In this document: one piece after another, positions 6,877 through 12,643 of the stretch
How the letters are laid out: the number at the start of each line of letters is the position of its first letter
Numbering within the stretch: position 1 is the stretch's first letter
Source of the DNA: CALKWS01 sp035302405
GTDB taxonomy: Bacteria; Actinomycetota; Actinomycetes; Actinomycetales; Beutenbergiaceae
Assembly: GCA_035302405.1 (NCBI GenBank)
Contig: DATGSR010000244.1
Coordinates: 1-12,643, forward strand
Reading direction: 5' to 3'
DNA: 12,643 nucleotides
The notes under the pieces: model-generated
Seen by the model: only the letters and a program-made list of their open reading frames with translations
Database searches by the model: none
Told to the model about the DNA's origin: nothing
Made by a program: the position numbers and the translations under genes

Positions 6877-8081
6877 CCACCACACCCACCGGGCAACCCC
6901 AGATCGTCATCGTCGGGGCAGCCCGGACCCCGCAAGGAAAACTCAACGGCCAACTGGCCCCCTTCTCCGGCACCCAGTTGGGCGCCCACGCGATTGAGGG
7001 CGCACTGGCCCAAGGCGGCATCGACCCCGCCGTAGTGCAGGCGGTCATCATGGGCCAGGTGTTGCAGGCCGGTGCCGGGCAGGCCCCGGCCCGGCAGGCC
7101 GCGATCGGTGCCGGGATCGGGTGGGACGCCCATGCCACCACGGTGAACAAGGTCTGCCTGTCCGGCCTGAGCGCGGTGATCGACGCCGCCCGGCTGCTGC
7201 GATCGGGGGAGGCCGAGGTGGTGGTCGCCGGCGGGATGGAGTCGATGACCAACGCCCCGCACTTGCTGCCCGGCTCCCGCCAGGGATGGGTCTACGGCGA
7301 GGTGCCGATGCTGGACCACGCCGCCCACGACGGGCTGACCGACGCCTTCGACGGTGAGTCGATGGGGCTGGCCACCGACAACCGCCGGCAGCAGTTCCCC
7401 ACCACCCGCGCAGAGCAGGACGCGGTCGCCGCCCGTTCCCACCAACGGGCGCAGGCCGCGTGGGAAGACGCCACGTTCAAGGCCGAGGTTGTGCCCCTGA
7501 CCGTGCGCACCCGCAAGGGTGAGCACACCGTGGACCGCGATGAGGGCATTCGACCCGATTCCACGGTGGAGTCCCTGGCCAAACTGCGCCCGGCATTCAC
7601 CCCCGACGGGGACATCACCGCAGGCAACGCCTCCCCGCTGTCCGACGGGGCCGCCGCCCTGGTGCTGACCACCGCCGAGCGCGCCCGCGCGCAGGGGTGG
7701 AACGTGCTGGCCGTAGTGGGAGCCTGTGGGCAGGTCGCCGGACCGGACACCTCCCTGCACGAGCAACCCGCCGCCGCCCTGGAGTTGGCTCTGGGCCGTC
7801 AGGGCTGGACCGTCGGCGATGTGGAACACCTGGAGATCAACGAAGCCTTCGGCGCAGTCGTAGCCGCCTCCGCGGCCAGACTCGGATTGGACGCCGAACG
7901 CGTCAACCCCCACGGCGGGGGCATCGCGATCGGTCACCCCATCGGTGCCTCCGGCGCCCGCCTGGCCGTGCACGCCGCCCACACCCTGCACACCGGCGGG
8001 GCCACCCGGGCCGCCGTGAGCCTGTGCGGCGGCGGGGGCCAAGGCGAAGCCCTCCTGCTCCACGCACCCGACCACCCATGA
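6873..8081 (+). CDS. Acetyl-CoA acetyltransferase (thiolase)
   Basis: This 402-residue thiolase cleaves acetoacetyl-CoA with CoA to two acetyl-CoA, the last step of ketone-body use, and the reaction is reversible. The nucleophilic Cys is C95 in VNKVCLSGLSAV. The other conserved sites are GGMESMTNAPHLL, INEAFGAV, GIAIGHPIGASGARL with H355, and SLCGGGGQGEALLL with C385. Length is normal for the family (390-405). The ATG overlaps the scoB stop (ATGA), and a weak ribosome-binding site suggests dependence on coupling. Together with the dehydrogenase and CoA-transferase it completes the route from 3-hydroxybutyrate to acetyl-CoA. A 3-oxoadipyl-CoA thiolase is the main alternative but fits the neighbours less well. 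Confidence 0.95.
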   Translation: MTTTPTGQPQIVIVGAARTPQGKLNGQLAPFSGTQLGAHAIEGALAQGGIDPAVVQAVIMGQVLQAGAGQAPARQAAIGAGIGWDAHATTVNKVCLSGLSAVIDAARLLRSGEAEVVVAGGMESMTNAPHLLPGSRQGWVYGEVPMLDHAAHDGLTDAFDGESMGLATDNRRQQFPTTRAEQDAVAARSHQRAQAAWEDATFKAEVVPLTVRTRKGEHTVDRDEGIRPDSTVESLAKLRPAFTPDGDITAGNASPLSDGAAALVLTTAERARAQGWNVLAVVGACGQVAGPDTSLHEQPAAALELALGRQGWTVGDVEHLEINEAFGAVVAASAARLGLDAERVNPHGGGIAIGHPIGASGARLAVHAAHTLHTGGATRAAVSLCGGGGQGEALLLHAPDHP

Positions 8082-9132
8082 CCAACCACCCCGGGTCGGT
8101 TCATGAGGTGGACGTGCCCACCAGCCGGCTGCGCACCCGGGTGCGCGACACCGGTCCGGTACCCGGCCAAGTGGGCACGCTGATCTGCCTGCACGGCAAC
8201 TCTTCCTCCTCGGCGTTCTTCCACCGGCTACTGCACACGTTGCCGCCCGGCTGGCGAGGGATCGCCCCGGACCTTCGCGGTTACGGCGAAACCGAGGCAG
8301 CCACGCTGGATGCCACCCGGGGGATGCGGGACTTCGCTGACGACGTGGTCGCACTGATGGACGCGCTGGAGATCGAGCGCGCGGCATTCCTGGGCCACTC
8401 CGCAGGCGGGGGCGTAGTGATGCAACTGGCGATCGATCACCCGCACCGGGTGGCCCAGGTGCTGCTCGAAGCCCCGGCCTCCCCGTACGGCTTCGGAGGC
8501 ACCAGCGACGTCAACGGCACGCCCGTGTGGCCGATTACGTCGGCTCCGGCGGGGGCACGGCCAACGCGGACTTCACCGCGGCCATCGCCGCGGGGGACCG
8601 CAGCAGCGATCACCCCCACTCGCCGCTGAACGTGTTCCGTTCCTTGTATGTGGCACCGGGCACGCAACTGACGGATGAGGAGTTGCTGCTGGAATCGGTG
8701 CTGTCCACCCGAGTGGGCCCGGCAAACTACCCCGGCGATTCGGTACCCAGCCAGAACTGGCCAGGAGTTGCGCCGGGTCGAACCGGGATCAACAACGCCC
8801 TGTCGCCGAAGTACATGGACGTCTCCGCTTTCGCCGACGTCCCCCAAGTAGGTCCGGTGCTGTGGGTGCACGGGGACACCGACGCCATCGTCTCGGACAA
8901 CTCCGCGCTCGACTTCGGGCAACTCGGAGCGCTCGGCGCGATAGCCGGGTGGCCCGGTGAAGGGATCTACCCTCCGCAGCCGATGGTGAGCCAGATGAGG
9001 TCGGTGCTCCAGCGGTTCGCCGCGAACGGCGGCACCTACCGGGAGGTGGAACTGCCCGGCATCGGGCACAGTCCCCATATCGAGGTGCCGGACCGGTTCG
9101 GGGAGTTGCTCAGCGAACTTCTCCAGTCCTGA
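8078..9132 (+). pseudogene. Alpha/beta hydrolase interrupted by a one-base deletion
   Basis: Two frames together encode one alpha/beta hydrolase. The first (ATG 8078 to about 8533) holds LICLHGNSSSS with the HG oxyanion motif (39-40), DLRGYGETEA, and the nucleophile elbow GHSAGG with S108. The second (about 8534-9132) holds WVHGDTDAIVSD with the acid and GIGHSPHIE with the His. The first frame reads NGTPVWP and the second resumes DYVGSGGGTANADF. Adding one G at CCG|ATT (8533/8534) gives a continuous 351-residue protein. The start overlaps the thiolase stop (ATGA) with no ribosome-binding site of its own. As read, the first product stops at 8629 and lacks acid and His, so it would be inactive. 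It was the last gene of the operon, perhaps an esterase for a related substrate. A sequencing error is possible. Confidence 0.85.
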
Positions 9133-9155
9133 GACGGCCCCCCTCTCGGTCTCAG
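9129..9155 (+). terminator. Hairpin at the end of the ketone-body operon
   Basis: CTGAGAC (9129-9135) pairs with GTCTCAG (9149-9155) around a 13-base loop, and the hydrolase stop codon lies in the left arm. A second pair, CCGAGG (9161-9166) with CCTCGG (9180-9185), follows. There is no T run, so these are weak or non-classical terminators. Confidence 0.45.
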
Positions 9156-9184
9156 ACCGCCCGAGGCCTCGCTGAACCACCTCG

Positions 9185-9344
9185 GTGCGGCGTGCGACCT
9201 CCAGCGAGCCTTCGCGCGGCGAGCCACTTGCGCGCCAAGCGACTGCTCCGTGCGGCGAGCCACTTCCGCGCCAAGTGACCGCTCCGTGCGGCGAGCCGCC
9301 TCCGCGCGCTAAGCGACCTTCGCGCGCTAAGCCACCTCCGGGCG
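9185..9344 (+). repeat. 36-bp imperfect tandem repeat in intergenic space
   Basis: Three contiguous 36-base units start at 9214, 9250 and 9286. They begin GCGCGGCGAGCCACTTGCGC, GTGCGGCGAGCCACTTCCGC and GTGCGGCGAGCCGCCTCCGC and share CCAAG/TAAG and GCTCC-like ends. A diverged partial unit precedes (9185-9213) and another follows (9322-9344). The small open frame through it encodes a matching 12-residue repeat but has no start context, so I treat it as non-coding. Confidence 0.8.
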
Positions 9345-9530
9345 CCCTTATGCAGGCACGTCAGGTATGCGGCTGCCTACGACACCGGCCAAACCCTCGC
9401 CACAAGCATGAATTACGTCACACTCACGTGACGAAAACTGTGTGATAGGGAATCTTCGCTACCTCCTGGGCGTTGGACCAGATGGAAAACCAAGATCACG
9501 GCATGAATGGATGCCTGAAGGAGGAAGCAC
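9345..9530 (+). promoter_or_regulatory. Regulatory region with nested palindromes before the beta-helix gene
   Basis: This AT-richer stretch holds CGTCAC (9416-9421) with GTGACG (9428-9433), the perfect palindrome TCACGTGA (9424-9431), and TCACAC (9418-9423) with GTGTGA (9440-9445). They could be operator sites. TTGGAC at 9473-9478 is a possible -35, but I see no good -10 at the right spacing. AAGGAGG (9518-9524) is the ribosome-binding site for the gene at 9531. No gene is seen in 9133-9530. Confidence 0.4.
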
Positions 9531-9929
9531 GTGGCACGTAGGCGCAAGTACGTAGAGTTCGAGGACGACGACGGCACCTTGCTGCGGTACGTCAAGCACT
9601 CCAACGGGGGCGGACTCGTAGCGTCGACCGCGCAGGTGCACCCGACCGCGTGGCTGTCGCCGACGGCTTATGTGGACCCCGGCGCCCGCGTGGGCGCCCA
9701 CGCCCGGTTGGACATGGGGGCCTGGGTGGAACGCGACGCTACTGTCGCCGCTGAGGCCACCCTCGGTGCGAACACCCGGGTCGGCGCCGGAGCGGTGGTC
9801 GGCCGCGGCGCGCGAGTGCGCGACAACGCGGCGGTGGAGGCACGGGTACGAGTGGCGGACTACCAGGTGGTGGCGCCCGATACCGTCCTGACGCCGGAAG
9901 ACGCACCCGTGGTGGGTACCGCAGCCTGA
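9531..9929 (+). CDS. Small left-handed beta-helix (hexapeptide repeat) protein
   Basis: This 132-residue protein starts at GTG 9531, six bases after a strong AAGGAGG. Residues 1-28 form a charged head (MARRRKYVEFEDDDG). Residues about 32-115 are imperfect hexapeptides with small or branched residues at every sixth position (AQVHPTAWLSPTAYVDPGARVGAHA, then ARVRDNAAVEARVRV), which predict an LpxA-like left-handed beta-helix that usually trimerises. It is shorter than the roughly 170-residue gamma-carbonic-anhydrase-like proteins, has only two His in the helix (H37, H57), and shows no evident acyl-donor loop, so neither enzyme activity is supported. It is monocistronic, with its own regulatory region and a strong terminator. 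Function unknown; a scaffold or binding role is possible. Confidence 0.85.
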   Translation: MARRRKYVEFEDDDGTLLRYVKHSNGGGLVASTAQVHPTAWLSPTAYVDPGARVGAHARLDMGAWVERDATVAAEATLGANTRVGAGAVVGRGARVRDNAAVEARVRVADYQVVAPDTVLTPEDAPVVGTAA

Positions 9930-9990
9930 CCGGCTCGAGCCGCGCCGACAGCGCCCGGCAGTCCGCAACGAGTCCGGGTCATCGTTCCTC

Positions 9991-10027
9991 GACCGGCCGC
10001 ACCGCTTGGTGCGGCCGGTTCCCTTTT
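9991..10027 (+). terminator. Rho-independent terminator after the beta-helix gene
   Basis: GACCGGCCGCACC (9991-10003) pairs with GGTGCGGCCGGTT (10008-10020) around the loop GCTT, with only one G-T wobble. TTTT follows at 10024-10027. It is the strongest terminator in the window. Confidence 0.9.
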
Positions 10028-10030
10028 CCC

Positions 10031-10165
10031 AGGCGTGGGGTCGCCGGCGCGCGGGATGGCCACGCACTGGGTGGTCGCGAGGGCGCGGGATCGCCAGGCA
10101 CAGCGTGGTTGCCTGCGCGCGGCATTGCCAGGGGTGGTTGCCGGGGCGCCGGGCTGCCGGGACGC
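10031..10165 (+). repeat. 34-bp imperfect tandem repeat between terminator and xth
   Basis: Units start at 10049 (GCGCGGGATGGCCACGCAC), 10083 (GCGCGGGATCGCCAGGCAC) and 10117 (GCGCGGCATTGCCAGGGG), an exact 34-base spacing, each followed by a GTGGT-G-C segment. A shortened unit begins near 10146 (GCGCCGGGCTGCCGG). No gene is supported in 9930-10230; open frames crossing it are products of the GC bias. Confidence 0.75.
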
Positions 10166-10230
10166 ATTGTCCTCGGTCCACAGCGTTTCCCCCGTACGAG
10201 GCGCTGCTCCAAGTGGGCGAAGATGGTGGC

Positions 10231-11043
10231 ATGCTCACTGTTTCGACTGTCAACGTCAACGGCATCCGAGCCGCCTATCGCCGCGGGATGGACAAGTGGT
10301 TGATCGACCGCGACCCGCAACTGCTCCTGCTGCAAGAGGTGCGCGCGACCGATGAGATCCTGCGCGACCACCTCGGCCCGGACTGGCATACCGTGCACCA
10401 GGAGGGCGCGTTCAAGGGCCGCAACGGCGTGGCCATCGCCTCTCGGGAGCCGCTCAGCGGCGTGCGCGTGGGCATCGGCCCGGAGGACTCCATCACCGAC
10501 GACCAGGCCGGCCGGTGGGTCGAGGCCGATGTGGACCTTCCCGGCACCCCGGGGTTGACCCTGGCGTCGGCGTATATCCACTCCGGCACGGCTGGGACGC
10601 CTTCGATGGATGAGAAGTACGCCTTCCTGGACAAGGTGACCGCCCGGTTGGGTGAGTTGCGGGACTCCGGGCGCCACGTCGTCGTCGGCGGCGACATCAA
10701 CATCGCCCACCGCGAGGTGGACATCAAGAACTGGAAGGGCAACCGGAAGTCCGCCGGGTTCCTCCCGGAGGAACGGGCCTACCTCGATGACTGGTTCGCC
10801 AAAGGCTGGGTGGACCTGGGCCGCCGCTTCGGCGGCGAGGGGCCCGGCCCGTACACCTGGTGGTCCTGGCGCGGGAAGGCGTATGACAACGACGCCGGAT
10901 GGCGCATCGACTACCAGATCACCACCCCGGAGCTGGCCGAGTTGGCCCGCTCGGTCCAGGTGGATCGGGCTGCCAGTTACGCCGAACGCTTCTCCGACCA
11001 CGCCCCGCTGACGGTGGAGTACGCGCTGAACCTGCCAAGGTGA
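10231..11043 (+). CDS. xth: Exodeoxyribonuclease III / AP endonuclease
   Basis: This 270-residue member of the EEP nuclease family repairs abasic sites and removes 3' blocking groups in DNA. Conserved elements are the N-terminal STVNVNGIRAA, LLLLQEVRA with the metal-binding E36, Y115 in SAYIHSG, GGDINIAH with D155 and N157, WRIDYQ with D227, and the C-terminal SDHAPL with D256 and H257. All catalytic residues are present and the length is normal (250-275). ATG 10231 starts exactly at the conserved fold; the ribosome-binding site is weak (a GGTGG lies too close). An upstream extension in the same frame crosses the 34-bp repeat and is not credible. It converges on galK with 13 bases between the stops. 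Confidence 0.95.
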   Translation: MLTVSTVNVNGIRAAYRRGMDKWLIDRDPQLLLLQEVRATDEILRDHLGPDWHTVHQEGAFKGRNGVAIASREPLSGVRVGIGPEDSITDDQAGRWVEADVDLPGTPGLTLASAYIHSGTAGTPSMDEKYAFLDKVTARLGELRDSGRHVVVGGDINIAHREVDIKNWKGNRKSAGFLPEERAYLDDWFAKGWVDLGRRFGGEGPGPYTWWSWRGKAYDNDAGWRIDYQITTPELAELARSVQVDRAASYAERFSDHAPLTVEYALNLPR

Positions 11044-11059
11044 GCGCCGGTCGCGCTCA
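11041..11059. terminator. Hairpin spanning both stop codons of convergent xth and galK
   Basis: TGAGCGC (11041-11047) pairs perfectly with GCGCTCA (11053-11059) around CGGTC. The left arm begins with the xth TGA, and the right arm ends with the galK stop (TGA on the minus strand). It may act in both directions. There is no T run, so function is uncertain. Confidence 0.5.
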
Positions 11060-12265
11060 GTACGCCGGAGCGCTGGCCTCGGCCACCAGGAACGCCGGGC
11101 GGTCGTGCCCGGCGCGCTCGAAGGCATCAGCCACGGCGGAGGCGACGGGTGCAGCGTGTCCGCGGGGGATGAGCGCGATCGCCGACCCACCGAAACCGCC
11201 CCCGGTCATCCGCGCACCCAGCGCACCCGCGGCCCTGGCGGCCTGAACCGCAGTGTCCAGTTCGGGAGCGGACACCTCATAGTCCCGCGCAAGGGAGGCG
11301 TGCGAGGCGTCCATCACCGCGCCCACCTGCTCCCACGCGCCCGCGCGCAACAACGTGACGAACCGCTCCACCCGCCGGATCTCGGTGACCACGTGGCGCA
11401 CCCGTGCCCGTAAGGTCTCATCGGGAAGTTGCCCGAGGACCTCATCCAGGTCGGCGCCGGCCACCTCGCGAAGACTCTGTACTCCCAAGACCTTCGCGGC
11501 CCGTTCACACGAACGCCGCCGATCGCCGTACTGCCCGTCAACCAGGGCGTGTTCAGCCCGGGTATCGATGACAAGCAACTCCAGGCCGGCCTCGGCCAGG
11601 TCGAAGGACACCTGTTCGGTCTGCCCGGAGCGGGCGTCCAGCAACAGTGCGTGCCCGGCGGAGCAGCGCAGGGCGGCGGCTTGGTCCATCCCGCCGGTCG
11701 GAGCGCCCGCGACCTCATTCTCCGCGCGCACACAGACTTGGGCGCCCCACGCCCGGCCCTCGTCGGTTCGAAGATCCGGGCCGTTCCAACCTTCCCCCAC
11801 CACCTGGCGCAGGGCCATCAGCGTTGCGCACTCCAGCGCCGCCGAGGAACTTAGGCCCGCCCCGTAGGGCACGCACGAGGCGACCGCCGCATCGAATCCG
11901 GGCACCGGAACCCCCTCGGATCGCAGCGCCCAGGCCACCCCGGCCACGTACGCGCCCCACCCGCTCACCGCGCCGGGGGCAACCTCATCCAGGTCTGCGG
12001 TCCACGAGGCGGCTTCGTTACCGGAGACCAACCGGACCTGCCCGTCGGCGCGGGCGCGGGCCGCCACGAACGTGCGGTGGGGCAGCGCGATGGGCAGACA
12101 CAGGCCGCCGTTGTAATCGGTGTGCTCCCCGATCAGGTTTACCCGCCCCGGAGCCGAGGCGAGCACTTGCGGTCCCACACCGCCGAACGCGGCGGTGAAG
12201 ACATCCTGTGCGGCCTGCTGCCCTTCCTCGGTAGCCCAGGCCGGAACGAATTGCGGAGTGACCAT
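11057..12265 (-). CDS. galK: Galactokinase
   Basis: GalK phosphorylates alpha-D-galactose with ATP at C1, the first committed step of the Leloir pathway. The 402-residue GHMP kinase has the galactokinase signature GRVNLIGEHTDYNGG (40-54), the ATP-binding PYGAGLSSSAALE (133-145), the catalytic Asp in GGMDQ (D194) and the C-terminal GHMP motif MTGGGFGGSAIAL. I chose the ATG at 12265, preceded by a GAGGG-type ribosome-binding site, because homology begins right after it. The open frame extends 51 codons upstream to 12418 but that part is Arg/Gly-rich, lies in the repeat-bearing spacer and matches nothing. No galT or galE is in the window, so the rest of the pathway must lie elsewhere. Convergent with xth. 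Confidence 0.95.
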   Translation of the reverse strand: MVTPQFVPAWATEEGQQAAQDVFTAAFGGVGPQVLASAPGRVNLIGEHTDYNGGLCLPIALPHRTFVAARARADGQVRLVSGNEAASWTADLDEVAPGAVSGWGAYVAGVAWALRSEGVPVPGFDAAVASCVPYGAGLSSSAALECATLMALRQVVGEGWNGPDLRTDEGRAWGAQVCVRAENEVAGAPTGGMDQAAALRCSAGHALLLDARSGQTEQVSFDLAEAGLELLVIDTRAEHALVDGQYGDRRRSCERAAKVLGVQSLREVAGADLDEVLGQLPDETLRARVRHVVTEIRRVERFVTLLRAGAWEQVGAVMDASHASLARDYEVSAPELDTAVQAARAAGALGARMTGGGFGGSAIALIPRGHAAPVASAVADAFERAGHDRPAFLVAEASAPAY

Positions 12266-12611
12266 ACCCTCATTCTGGCGCAGGGGCGCCGATGCTCCGC
12301 CGGCAAGCGACCGCGTTACCCCGGCGCTACCCCGCCGACCGACGACGGCGCTACCCCACCGCTTCCGGCGTCCTTCCACGGCCCTTCCCCCCGCAACCGC
12401 GCCCCCGCTTACCCGCAACCGCGCTTTACGCGCCCATCCACGCCCGAGCCAAGTGCACCCGGCCCACCGGCTCGCGCGGGTAACGCAGCACCCACCCGAC
12501 CTCAGAACGGCTTACAGTTGTGACAAACGCGGACCACCCTGCCCGGGTGCGGCCCGCGAGATAGGCCGCTGACTGGCCGGTGCGACGAGCCGGCTGAGCA
12601 GAAGGGAACAG
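12266..12611. other. Divergent intergenic spacer with short repeats
   Basis: This 346-base gap between galK (minus) and the next plus-strand gene must hold both promoters. It contains repeated words: GGCGCTACCCC at 12323 and 12347 (24-base spacing) and CCGCAACCGCGC at 12391 and 12413 (22-base spacing). TTGTGACAA (12518-12526) is a near-perfect palindrome in an AT-richer patch and may be an operator or part of a promoter. I find no confident -35/-10 pair on either strand and no gene. Confidence 0.5.
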
Positions 12612-12643
12612 GTGCTGATGTCCACATCCAGGTCCTCAATGCC
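12612..12643 (+). CDS. Start of a further plus-strand gene, cut by the window end
   Basis: GAAGGGA (12601-12607) is a fair ribosome-binding site before GTG 12612 and ATG 12618, which share a frame. From ATG the visible residues are MSTSRSSM. Too little is present to name a product. The frame is open to the window edge. Confidence 0.45.
   Translation, partial: MLMSTSRSSM

Noticed and set aside
5405..8081. Beta-ketoadipate (pcaIJF) interpretation
   Set aside because: The same enzyme families occur there, but the specific 3-hydroxybutyrate dehydrogenase in the same operon and the lack of any other pca gene favour ketone-body use. Not fully excluded.
6378..8387. Long minus-strand open frame (669 residues) opposite scoB-thiolase
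   Set aside because: Same reason: a shadow of conserved plus-strand genes, with a Gly-rich composition and no motif.
9214..9321. CRISPR array suggested by 36-base repeats
   Set aside because: Units are directly joined with no unique spacers, and no cas genes are near.
9185..9445. Small 86-residue open frame with a 12-residue repeat
   Set aside because: It arises from the 36-bp tandem repeat, has no ribosome-binding site, and its tail crosses the palindromic regulatory region.
9979..11190. Minus-strand open frame (403 residues) opposite xth
   Set aside because: Opposite a complete exonuclease III gene and crossing a terminator and repeat; no motif seen.
12266..12418. 51-codon N-terminal extension of galactokinase
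   Set aside because: Arg/Gly-rich, in repeat-bearing spacer, no family similarity; ATG at 12265 has a ribosome-binding site and matches normal GalK length.

Overview
The window is very GC-rich, has many GTG starts and long antisense open frames, and its genes are packed with 4-base start/stop overlaps. This suggests a high-GC actinobacterium (Actinomycetota). I cannot name a genus from the sequence alone.

Layout. (1) 32-2377: a promoter and a ZTP (pfl-type) riboswitch lead into a glyA-folD one-carbon operon. The conserved riboswitch strand is complementary to the sequence over the glyA ribosome-binding site, which suggests translational control. (2) About 2520-9155: one tightly coupled plus-strand operon for D-3-hydroxybutyrate/ketone-body use. 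It holds the remnant of an AMP-forming acyl-CoA synthetase, a TetR regulator, D-3-hydroxybutyrate dehydrogenase, an alpha/beta hydrolase, both subunits of a 3-oxoacid (succinyl-CoA:acetoacetate type) CoA-transferase, an acetyl-CoA acetyltransferase and a second alpha/beta hydrolase. Together they would turn D-3-hydroxybutyrate, possibly freed from an ester by the hydrolases, into acetoacetate, acetoacetyl-CoA and two acetyl-CoA. (3) 9156-9530: a 36-bp tandem repeat and a palindrome-rich promoter region. (4) 9531-9929: a small left-handed beta-helix protein followed by a strong terminator. (5) 10031-10230: a 34-bp tandem repeat. (6) 10231-11043: exonuclease III, convergent with galactokinase (12265-11057, minus strand) across a 13-base gap. 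(7) 12266-12643: repeat-bearing spacer and the first codons of a further plus-strand gene.

The most notable feature is damage concentrated in the ketone-body operon. The ligase has lost its N-terminal two thirds and is joined in frame to a short repeat. The dehydrogenase/hydrolase junction looks like a GTGA overlap changed to GCGA, which would remove a stop and a start codon together. The last hydrolase carries a one-base deletion. Either the operon is decaying or the sequence has errors there; reads would tell. The central CoA-transferase and thiolase genes look intact.

A second theme is that several intergenic spaces contain unrelated, imperfect short tandem repeats (21-36 bp periods).
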